NCBI RefSeq assembly: GCF_025639805.1
Contig: NZ_CP106735.1
Location: forward strand, 2,451,501 to 2,515,500
From: Reichenbachiella carrageenanivorans
GTDB taxonomy: Bacteria; Bacteroidota; Bacteroidia; Cytophagales; Cyclobacteriaceae
DNA length: 64,000 nucleotides
Reading direction: 5' to 3'
Shown here: positions 16,014 through 23,830 of the stretch, piece after piece
Layout of the letters: each line of letters starts with the position of its first letter
Numbering within the stretch: the stretch's first letter is position 1
Translations under genes and position numbers: made by a program
Notes under the pieces: generated by a model
What the model saw: the letters and a program-made list of their open reading frames with translations, nothing else
Told to the model about the DNA's origin: nothing
The model's database searches: none

Positions 16014-18536
16014 TTGTCCCAGCTAGAGCTAAATAGTGAACTAGACGAAAATTTTGAGGAAAGAATCACATGGTTTGCCGATGTGATTCTCCCCATTCCT
16101 CTGCCAGGTACATATACCTACCGCATACCTAGGGAGTTGGAGGAGTATATCCAATTGGGGAGTCGTGTAGTGGTACAGTTTGGTAAGAAGAAAATCCTTA
16201 CTGGCATTGTCAAGCTTGTGCATCAGAATGTACCTCAAGTCTATGAGGCCAAGTATGTGTTGGATAGTTTAGATCATGCCCCCGTGGTCAATAGCTATCA
16301 GTTAGATTTTTTTGCTTGGCTCTCCCAATACTACATGTGCACCATTGGTGAAGTACTCAACGCGGCTTTGCCTAGTGGCCTCAAGCTCACCAGTGAATCG
16401 CTTATTCAGTTGAATCCTGAGACTGCTATCGGAGATGCTGAGGCGTATAGCGAAAAGGAATTGGTCGTCTTAGAAGCGCTCAAAAGTAGTGATCGATTGA
16501 GTTTTGACCAGGTCTCTGATCTCTTGGGGGTCAAGATGATTCATGCTGTACTCAAATCACTTTTGCAAAAGGAAAGTATCTTGCTTTTTGAGCAAGTTAA
16601 AGATAAATTCAAACCCAAAACGGTCAAGACGGTTCAGCTTGCCGATCAGTTTATAGCTGATGAATCGGCGATGCAGATGCTGTTTGAACTGCTCGAAAAG
16701 AAACCCAAGCAGCAAGCCATTCTGCTCAAATATTTGAGCCTGATTCGCATTGATGAAATCAAGTCAGGAGAGCGGACTTTGTTGAAAACCGAGTTGCTTA
16801 CAGAAGACCTTTCAGTGTCTTCTTACAAAACTTTAGTGAAGAATGGTGTTTTTGTAGAAAACGAAAAAATCATTTCAAGACTAGAGGAGATTACCAAGGT
16901 CTGGCAAGCCAGCCACCCATTATCAGCTGAGCAAGAAGAAGCTATGGGGCTAATTCATAAGTCTTTTGAGCAGAATAAACCTGTGCTATTGCATGGTGTG
17001 ACAGGCAGCGGAAAGACAGAGATATATATCGACCTCATCCAACAAGCATTAGAAAATGGAGGGCAGGTTTTGTATCTATTGCCAGAGATCGCACTTACTA
17101 CCCAAATCGTATCCAGATTGCATAAGGTGTTTGGTGGAGCATTAGGGGTCTATCACTCCAAGTACTCGGACAATGAGCGGGTGGAGGTATGGAACGGTGT
17201 AAACAACAGTAAGATCAATCTAGTGGCAGGTGTGCGTTCATCTGTATTCTTGCCGTTTAGCAACCTGAGCTTGATTATTATTGATGAAGAACACGAATCT
17301 TCTTACAAACAGTACGAGCCAGCACCACGTTATCACGCACGTGATGCTGCGATATGGCTCTCGCATTTGCATCAAGCTCATGTGCTGATGGGGACAGCCA
17401 CACCCTCGATAGATAGTTATCAAAATGCACTTGATGGCAAATATGAGTTGGTGGAGTTGTCGCAGCGGTTTGGGACGGGTCAGTTGCCAGCCTTCGAATT
17501 GGCTAATATTCTGACCTCGCGGAAGAGTAAAAGAATGAAGGGTGACTTTACGCCAGAGTTGCTCGAAGGCATTAAGCAGACTTTAATAGATAAGGAGCAG
17601 GTCATTCTGTTTCAGAACAGGAGGGGCTACTCTCCATATCTAATTTGTCATGATTGTAACCACGTACCCAAGTGTCAGAGTTGTGATGTGAGCCTGACAT
17701 ATCACATGGGCAATAACGTGCTCATCTGCCATTATTGTGGACACAAGGAATCAGTACCTGCGATCTGTGATGCCTGCGGATCTACGGCTATTCGTACCGT
17801 AGGGTTTGGCACAGAGAAACTGGAAGAAGACCTGAAATTACTATTTCCAGAAGCACATATCCAACGGATGGATCAAGACACTACGCGAAGCAAATACAGC
17901 TACCAGCACATCATTGATCGCTTTGAACGAGGTGAAACAGACATACTCGTAGGGACGCAGATGTTGAGCAAAGGGCTGGACTTTGATAAGGTGTCTTTGG
18001 TTGGGATATTTGATTACGATCGTATTGTGCATTTTCCAGATTTCAGGTCACACGAGCGAGCATTTCAACTGATCACACAAGTGAGTGGACGGGCCGGCCG
18101 AAAAGATGACAAAGGCAAGGTGATACTGCAAACAGGCGAGCCAGATGAGCCGCTGTTGTATAAAATTAAAACAGGTGATTACAAATCCTTTTTTCAAACT
18201 GAAATACTAGAACGTCAAAACTTTCAGTACCCACCTTTCTATCGTTTGATCAAAATTATCCTCAAACACAAAGAAAAAAACATATTGCAACAGGCTACTC
18301 AGCAATACGCCAAGCGGCTTATTGGAGAACTGGGGCGTCAGCGTGTATTGGGGCCGCAAGAGCCTGTGATATCGAGGATTAGAAACTTATATATAGAAGA
18401 GATTTATATCAAAGTAGAAAAGAAAAAAATTAGTATATCCAAAGTGAAGGAGCTGATTTATAAGCTTGGATTAGAAGTGAAGCAGCATAAAGATTACAAA
18501 ATGTTGCGTCTGTATTTTGATGTAGACCCTGTATAA
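16014..18536 (+). CDS. priA: Primosomal replication restart helicase PriA
   Basis: 3'-5' DNA helicase that reloads the replisome at stalled forks. 840 residues from a TTG start at 16014; no ATG is nearby and homology begins at once (TWFADVILPIPLPGTYTYRIP). Domains: 3'-DNA-binding domain (about 18-115), winged helix, then helicase with Walker A GVTGSGKTE (328-336), DEEH box (424-427) and TATPS. The zinc-binding insertion contains four CxxC-type pairs (CHDCNHVPKCQSC from 545, then CHYCG and CDACG). The helicase C lobe (GTQMLSKGLDFDKVSLVGI; SGRAGRKDD) follows. All key residues are intact. Confidence 0.95.
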   Translation: MSQLELNSELDENFEERITWFADVILPIPLPGTYTYRIPRELEEYIQLGSRVVVQFGKKKILTGIVKLVHQNVPQVYEAKYVLDSLDHAPVVNSYQLDFFAWLSQYYMCTIGEVLNAALPSGLKLTSESLIQLNPETAIGDAEAYSEKELVVLEALKSSDRLSFDQVSDLLGVKMIHAVLKSLLQKESILLFEQVKDKFKPKTVKTVQLADQFIADESAMQMLFELLEKKPKQQAILLKYLSLIRIDEIKSGERTLLKTELLTEDLSVSSYKTLVKNGVFVENEKIISRLEEITKVWQASHPLSAEQEEAMGLIHKSFEQNKPVLLHGVTGSGKTEIYIDLIQQALENGGQVLYLLPEIALTTQIVSRLHKVFGGALGVYHSKYSDNERVEVWNGVNNSKINLVAGVRSSVFLPFSNLSLIIIDEEHESSYKQYEPAPRYHARDAAIWLSHLHQAHVLMGTATPSIDSYQNALDGKYELVELSQRFGTGQLPAFELANILTSRKSKRMKGDFTPELLEGIKQTLIDKEQVILFQNRRGYSPYLICHDCNHVPKCQSCDVSLTYHMGNNVLICHYCGHKESVPAICDACGSTAIRTVGFGTEKLEEDLKLLFPEAHIQRMDQDTTRSKYSYQHIIDRFERGETDILVGTQMLSKGLDFDKVSLVGIFDYDRIVHFPDFRSHERAFQLITQVSGRAGRKDDKGKVILQTGEPDEPLLYKIKTGDYKSFFQTEILERQNFQYPPFYRLIKIILKHKEKNILQQATQQYAKRLIGELGRQRVLGPQEPVISRIRNLYIEEIYIKVEKKKISISKVKELIYKLGLEVKQHKDYKMLRLYFDVDPV

Positions 18537-18560
18537 AAGGCTAAGCAGTGATGGTGAATT

Positions 18561-18640
18561 TGAATAGATTGACCGTATCAGTCTGTCTATTCATCGAATA
18601 TGAGTTGACCTCTTATTAATTCATGATTTTATCATGAATC
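18561..18640. promoter_or_regulatory. Two inverted repeats between priA and the CHAT gene
   Basis: A hairpin with GAATAGA ... TCTATTC arms (about 18563-18596) follows priA but has no T run, so it is a weak terminator candidate. A second perfect repeat, ATTCATGAT-TTT-ATCATGAAT (18619-18639), lies about 97 bases before the CHAT-gene ATG. It shares its core arms with the repeat at 8280-8300 and could be an operator. Confidence 0.4.
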
Positions 18641-18735
18641 TGTTGATTTAAAATTACTTAATTTTATAGGTAGAACCAGAATATAGGGTGAAAGTGAATA
18701 TCAGCTTTTGCCTTATGATAAATAACTAATCAGAC

Positions 18736-21700
18736 ATGAAAAAAGTGAAGCAATCATCTCTCCTAATAATCCTGCTTATCTTAATTGGCACTTCTTCTTT
18801 TGCTCAGACTAAATATGACAAAAAGATGGAGAAAGCCGCCGACTTGTACGAAGTTGGAGATTACTCAGGTGCGCGAAATGAAATAGAAAAAATCAAAAAG
18901 AAGTCGACGAAACAAATTGGTGGAGTCAATGAGTTTTTACCGATAGCAAGAATCAAGGAAGCTAAGTACGACGTGGCACTTGGGATCTTAAGTGGAGTAC
19001 ACCAATCTGTAGCCGAAGGTTTGGAAATGAGTATAGTCGTCAATGGACCAGATTCAGAAGTACATGCGCTCTTGCTCAAAGAATCTACCGAAGTGATGGT
19101 GCTCTATGGTGACTTTTTGAAGGCGAAAGAATATTTAGATCAAGCCAGACCCATCTTGCTCGAAGCAGGTATGGATGAAAATTTGGCTGCTTCTATAGAT
19201 GTATTAGATGCTCAAATCAAAGTAGGTCGTGGGTTTTACACTGAAGCAATCGAGTTGATCAACGGTAAAATGGATTTCTATCAAGGGAGAGCCATGTTGG
19301 ATGACGGAGCTAAGAAAGCAGTAGAGCGGGAGCGTAAGCGAGAGTTTGCCCGAATGATGATGTTTAAAGGTGATGCTTATCGTAGAATGGGTAATTACCT
19401 CAGTGCGGATTCAGCCTTTGTATATGCTGATAATTGGATTCAGAAAAACCTAGGCAAAGCAGATATACTATATAGCGAAAACCAATACCTAAACACACTC
19501 TTGCTAGAAGAGAATGGTTTGGAAATAGGAGCAGTGGTAGATCTGTATGAAAAAGCCTATTTGCATACAGTAAGAAAATATCAGCCTTCACATTATGTGA
19601 CCGTGCAAATTAGAGAGCGATTGATCAAGAGTTATATCAAAAATGATAACAAGGCTAAACTGAGCAATCATATCACCGAATTCAAAAAAATAATCAAACA
19701 AAATTACGACAAGAATAGCCTATATAGTGTGATGCTCGAAACCATCGATTATGATGTACTTTTGGGAGGTAAGGATGTGGGGCTTGAAAATGATGTGGCG
19801 GAGATTCTAGGAGCGGAGTCTGTGATCCCTAAGAACCACATCAAGCGAATCGAAATGTTGGAGTTTGCCAACAGCGTAGCAGTTATCAACGGACGTAGTG
19901 ACAATTCTTTCCAATATATCAATCAGATATTGGAAATTAAGAAAGTGCTTTATGGAGAAGAATCCCCAGAGTATAATTTAACTAAAATCAAGTTGGCTAA
20001 TTACTATGTAGACTATACTGAAAAATTTGCCGAAGCATTAGAAATATACAATACCAGTTGGGATAAGATTGTGAAAAAGGAGATCCACGAAGGTCATTTA
20101 GACTATGTGGATATATTGGATCATCAGGCGGTGTTTTATGAAGAAAATGATGAATATGCCAAAGCTTCAGAAATCTTGGACATAGCCCTAGAAGCCTCTA
20201 GAAGAAAGTATGACAATGAAGATGTAGAGTACGCTATAGAGTTGGACAAAATTGCAAACCTCCAATTTAAAATAGGGGAGTATGCTGAGGCAGAAAAAAA
20301 CATCAATGAAGCACTACAAATTCTGGAAAAAGCAGATAGAGAATTAGCTGGAGGATACTATGCGCAGTCTCTGGTGACTCAGGCCACACTTTTTGCGATC
20401 AAAGGAGAATACGACGAAGCAGAAAGTAATATTTCTAAATCAGAAAAATTGAAAAAAGCAGGTGTTCGAACAATTGAAACCTCAGGTATCGAAATAGAAG
20501 ATGAATTGGCGGAAGTTTATTTGGCTATTGGTAGATACCGAGATGCGGAAAAATTGATCGAACATGACCTGAAAAAGAAAGAAAGAAGGTTTGGGGCAAA
20601 TAGTCGCCACATGAATGATCCTTTGATCTTGAAAGCAAGATTGAAAATGATCATGGGGGATTATACCATGGCTGAGCAATTAGCAAACCGAGCGTACAAC
20701 ATCACCTTCGGTATATTCGGAGGAGAGTCTTCTAAAATCACACCAAGTTTGGTTACATTGGCTAATATCAATACGACGATTGGTGATTATGATGTGGCTG
20801 CCTCTAGGCTAGAGCAAGTGATCGAAATTCGCGAAAAGCAGTTTGGTAGAGATCACATTGATGTGGCTCGTGCAGTGTCTGATTTGGCTTTGGTGAGGTT
20901 TTACAACGATGCTCCTACAGAGGAAGTCGAAGACCTCTTTTTAAGAGCAGAGAAAATAGTCGGGAAAAAATTGGGAGGATCTAACCCACACTATGCGGAT
21001 GTATTGAAAAATCTTGCTGTCGTATATGTGGCTGAGCGCAGATTCGATGAGGCTTTTGTATATCTAGAAGATGCTGCTAACATCTGGGACAGAAGGATTG
21101 GAAGTAGAAACAATATCAACTCAGCAGCCATCAATATCCTACGTGGAGACATTTACTACAGTCAGCATCAGTATGGAGAAGCTTTGGGTTATTATGATAA
21201 GGCAAAAGATTTGTACGAAGACTTCTTTAGCAAATCTCATCCAGAGTATGTAAAAGCACTGTCTAAGATGAGCAAGACTTATTTTATGCAAGGAGACATC
21301 AAGCGGTCTCAAGAATCTATCGAAGAGGTATTGGCCAATTATTCTGTGTTTATCAAGGAATACTTTCCGTCATTGTCTGAAAGAGAGAAGGCCAAATTCT
21401 GGAATACGATCAAGCAAGACTATGAGTTTTACAACACGATTGTCATCAACTATAATAAGAAAAATACAGAGCTAGTTGGCTCATTGTACAACAATGCTTT
21501 GCTGACCAAAGCACTCTTGTTGAGTTCATCGATAAAAATTAGACAACGCATATTGTCTTCTGGAGATGAGACTTTGATCTCTACCTATCGTGAATGGGAA
21601 GCGAAGAAAGAAACATTGACACAAGTACTGTCTATGAGTACAGAACAAATGGCACAATCTGGACTAGATGGTAACCTGTTGCAAACAGAAGTAGAGGATT

Positions 21701-22959
21701 TGGAAAAGCAATTGAGCCAGCAATCAGAAGATTTTAGCTCTGGATTTGACTCTAAGGTTGTGACTTGGGAAGATGTACAGCGCTCGCTCAATCCTAATGA
21801 AGTGGCTTTGGAAATGGTACGATTCAGGGTGTTTGATCATTCGTTTTCTAATGACTCGATCATGTATGCAGTCATGTACGTGAAAAATGAAAAAAATAGT
21901 ACGCCAGGAATGATCCTGTTGAAAAATGGGAAAGACATGGAGTCTAAATACTTGAAACTCTATAGAAACAGTATCAAATTTAGGTTAGATGATCAAAAGT
22001 CTTATGACAATTTCTGGCGACCTATTCAGGATGTGATAGGCAATCCAGGGCGTATCTATGTATCTGCCGATGGAGTGTATAATCAGCTGAATTTGGAGGC
22101 GATCAAGTTGGCTGATGGCACGTATGTACTGGATAGGTCTAACATTATTTTGATTAGTAATACTAAAGACTTGTATTACGATAAAATCACAACCAATGTA
22201 GTGCAGGAGGCGAATACAGCTGAGATGTTTGGTAACCCTACTTACTATGTGTCTACCAAACCAGGTAAATGGGCAGGAAGAGCTGCCAATTCTAGAGGAG
22301 GTAGTCCTGACGTGATTGGTCAGTTGCCAGGTACAGAAAAGGAAGTAACTGAGCTGAAAGATTTGCTGAGAAAAGACGGCTGGGTGACTACAGATCATAA
22401 GGAGCGCGAAGCCACAGAGGCCGCAATTAAAGCAATGAATAATCCTAAAATTTTCCATATCGCGACACATGGATTCTTTCAGCCTGACGCAGATTTGAGT
22501 GGAGAAGATATTGCGATGAATGACAACTTGGCTGCCCAAAATCCTTTGCTTAAAACAGGGTTGCTGATGAGTGGAGCTGGCGATATCTTGAATGAAACAA
22601 CGTCTAACTTTAATGTTGATGACGGAATCTTGACCGCCTACGAAGCCATGAACCTAAACCTTGACAAGACAGACCTTGTGGTACTGTCTGCTTGTGAGAC
22701 GGGGCTTGGTGAGATACAGGCAGGTGAGGGCGTTTACGGTTTGCAACGGGCTTTTTTGGTAGCTGGTGCACGTACCATTATCATGAGTTTATTTAAAGTA
22801 TCGGATGAGGCCACACAAAAACTAATGGTGAAGTTCTATAGCAAGTGGTTGGAGACGGGAGACAAACGAGCGTCATTTATCCAAGCCAAACAAGAAATTC
22901 GTGATGAATACAAAGACCCAATTTTCTGGGGGCCTTTTATTATGATTGGATTGGACTAA
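18736..22959 (+). CDS. Giant exported TPR protein with C-terminal CHAT caspase-like domain
   Basis: 1407 residues with a signal peptide (MKKVKQSSLLIILLILIGTSSFA, cleaved before QTKYD). From about 30 to 900 it is almost wholly helical TPR repeats of the 42-residue tetratricopeptide/NB-ARC-associated type (LGEYAEAEKNINEALQILEK-like units). A coiled-coil region follows (about 950-1010). The C-terminal 350 residues form a CHAT domain, a caspase-like peptidase. The dyad is intact: His1245 in FHIATHGFF and Cys1320 in VVLSACETGLG, followed by GEGVYGLQRAFLVAGARTIIMSLF. There is no type IX sorting domain, so it is probably periplasmic. Its substrate, activator and purpose are unknown. Flanked by a probable operator upstream and a strong terminator downstream, it is expressed alone. 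Confidence 0.88.
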   Translation: MKKVKQSSLLIILLILIGTSSFAQTKYDKKMEKAADLYEVGDYSGARNEIEKIKKKSTKQIGGVNEFLPIARIKEAKYDVALGILSGVHQSVAEGLEMSIVVNGPDSEVHALLLKESTEVMVLYGDFLKAKEYLDQARPILLEAGMDENLAASIDVLDAQIKVGRGFYTEAIELINGKMDFYQGRAMLDDGAKKAVERERKREFARMMMFKGDAYRRMGNYLSADSAFVYADNWIQKNLGKADILYSENQYLNTLLLEENGLEIGAVVDLYEKAYLHTVRKYQPSHYVTVQIRERLIKSYIKNDNKAKLSNHITEFKKIIKQNYDKNSLYSVMLETIDYDVLLGGKDVGLENDVAEILGAESVIPKNHIKRIEMLEFANSVAVINGRSDNSFQYINQILEIKKVLYGEESPEYNLTKIKLANYYVDYTEKFAEALEIYNTSWDKIVKKEIHEGHLDYVDILDHQAVFYEENDEYAKASEILDIALEASRRKYDNEDVEYAIELDKIANLQFKIGEYAEAEKNINEALQILEKADRELAGGYYAQSLVTQATLFAIKGEYDEAESNISKSEKLKKAGVRTIETSGIEIEDELAEVYLAIGRYRDAEKLIEHDLKKKERRFGANSRHMNDPLILKARLKMIMGDYTMAEQLANRAYNITFGIFGGESSKITPSLVTLANINTTIGDYDVAASRLEQVIEIREKQFGRDHIDVARAVSDLALVRFYNDAPTEEVEDLFLRAEKIVGKKLGGSNPHYADVLKNLAVVYVAERRFDEAFVYLEDAANIWDRRIGSRNNINSAAINILRGDIYYSQHQYGEALGYYDKAKDLYEDFFSKSHPEYVKALSKMSKTYFMQGDIKRSQESIEEVLANYSVFIKEYFPSLSEREKAKFWNTIKQDYEFYNTIVINYNKKNTELVGSLYNNALLTKALLLSSSIKIRQRILSSGDETLISTYREWEAKKETLTQVLSMSTEQMAQSGLDGNLLQTEVEDLEKQLSQQSEDFSSGFDSKVVTWEDVQRSLNPNEVALEMVRFRVFDHSFSNDSIMYAVMYVKNEKNSTPGMILLKNGKDMESKYLKLYRNSIKFRLDDQKSYDNFWRPIQDVIGNPGRIYVSADGVYNQLNLEAIKLADGTYVLDRSNIILISNTKDLYYDKITTNVVQEANTAEMFGNPTYYVSTKPGKWAGRAANSRGGSPDVIGQLPGTEKEVTELKDLLRKDGWVTTDHKEREATEAAIKAMNNPKIFHIATHGFFQPDADLSGEDIAMNDNLAAQNPLLKTGLLMSGAGDILNETTSNFNVDDGILTAYEAMNLNLDKTDLVVLSACETGLGEIQAGEGVYGLQRAFLVAGARTIIMSLFKVSDEATQKLMVKFYSKWLETGDKRASFIQAKQEIRDEYKDPIFWGPFIMIGLD

Positions 22960-22977
22960 GCAAAAAGAATATGGAAT

Positions 22978-23020
22978 AAAAACATGCTTGCCTTCGATAG
23001 AGGGTGAGCATGTTTTTTTA
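22978..23020 (+). terminator. Terminator after the CHAT gene
   Basis: An 11-bp stem (22978-22988 with 23007-23017, AAAAACATGCT/AGCATGTTTTT) can extend inward through further pairs and ends in seven T residues. It could act in both directions. Confidence 0.85.
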
Positions 23021-23055
23021 AGAGGGTTGTGTATTAAGCGAAAAAATAGAATAAG

Positions 23056-23703
23056 ATGAATGCTAAGGTTGATATCTTCTTTGAGAAACTTGAAAAGTGG
23101 CAAGAAGAGATGGGGCAATTAAGGGCTATCGTATGGGACTGTGGACTGACAGAAGAATTGAAATGGGGAGTGCCTTGTTACACAACTAAGGCTAATAATA
23201 AGGAAAAAAATGTGGTTTTGATTCATGGCTTTAAGGGGTACTGCGCACTTAATTTTTTCAACGGAGCATTACTGAAAGACACCGAAGGAATTCTTGTGCA
23301 GCCGACAGAACATGTGCAGGCTGCCCGTCAAATAAGATTTACACACTGGAGTGAAATCGTAGAGATGAAAGCGGTACTGAAAGCTTACATTTTTGAAGCC
23401 ATCGAAGTAGAAAAAGCTGGCTTGAAAGTAAATCTTAAAACGACAGATGAATTCAGCGTGCCTGAAGAATTTCAAAAAAAGCTAAAGGAAATGCCATCCT
23501 TGAAAGCAGCCTTTGAAGCGCTAACGCCAGGTAGGCAAAAAGGCTATTTGCTTCATTTTGATCAGGCCAAGCAGTCCAAGACACGGGAGTCGAGGATAGC
23601 ACAGTGCATGCCTAAAATAATGGCAGGCAAGGGGTTGAAGGACTGTACTTGTGGGCTTTCTAAGAGGCAACCATATTGCGACGGGTCTCATAAGTATATT
23701 TGA
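23056..23703 (+). CDS. YdeI/OmdA-type DUF1801 protein with C-terminal CDGSH-like motif
   Basis: 215 residues. The N-terminal 120 or so match the DUF1801/YdeI fold (EWGVPCYTT-like segment LKWGVPCYTTKANN; VVLIHGFKGYCALNFFNGALL; QAARQIRFTHWSEI). The middle carries the YdeI segment FEALTPGRQKGYLLHFDQAKQSKTR (helical, with an RESRI stretch). Most unusual is the last 19 residues, CTCGLSKRQPYCDGSHKYI. They fit the CDGSH iron-sulphur pattern C-x-C-x2-S-x3-P-x-C-D-G-S-H exactly, with Cys197, Cys199, Cys208 and His212 as possible 2Fe-2S ligands. A minimal CDGSH unit tacked onto a YdeI domain suggests a small redox or stress protein. Function is unknown. Confidence 0.75.
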   Translation: MNAKVDIFFEKLEKWQEEMGQLRAIVWDCGLTEELKWGVPCYTTKANNKEKNVVLIHGFKGYCALNFFNGALLKDTEGILVQPTEHVQAARQIRFTHWSEIVEMKAVLKAYIFEAIEVEKAGLKVNLKTTDEFSVPEEFQKKLKEMPSLKAAFEALTPGRQKGYLLHFDQAKQSKTRESRIAQCMPKIMAGKGLKDCTCGLSKRQPYCDGSHKYI

Positions 23704-23754
23704 TGATTTGTTGAGGTAACTAAGAGTTAGGTTTAATGCCTGTTCTTGAATAAA

Positions 23755-23797
23755 AAAACCTCCAAGAGTAGGTGTAAACTTTACTCTTGGAGGTTTT
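23755..23797. terminator. Bidirectional terminator between YdeI and alginate-lyase genes
   Basis: A perfect 16-bp stem (23755-23770 with 23782-23797) has a short loop, with A-rich sequence on the left and T-rich on the right. It serves both converging genes. Confidence 0.9.
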
Positions 23798-23830
23798 TTG
23801 TTTTAGTGGCTAGGCCCTTTGTATATAAGC

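Noticed and set aside
21985..22539. A 184-codon minus-strand frame inside the CHAT gene.
   Set aside because: Shadow of a strongly supported gene; Ile/Cys/His-rich with no domain.
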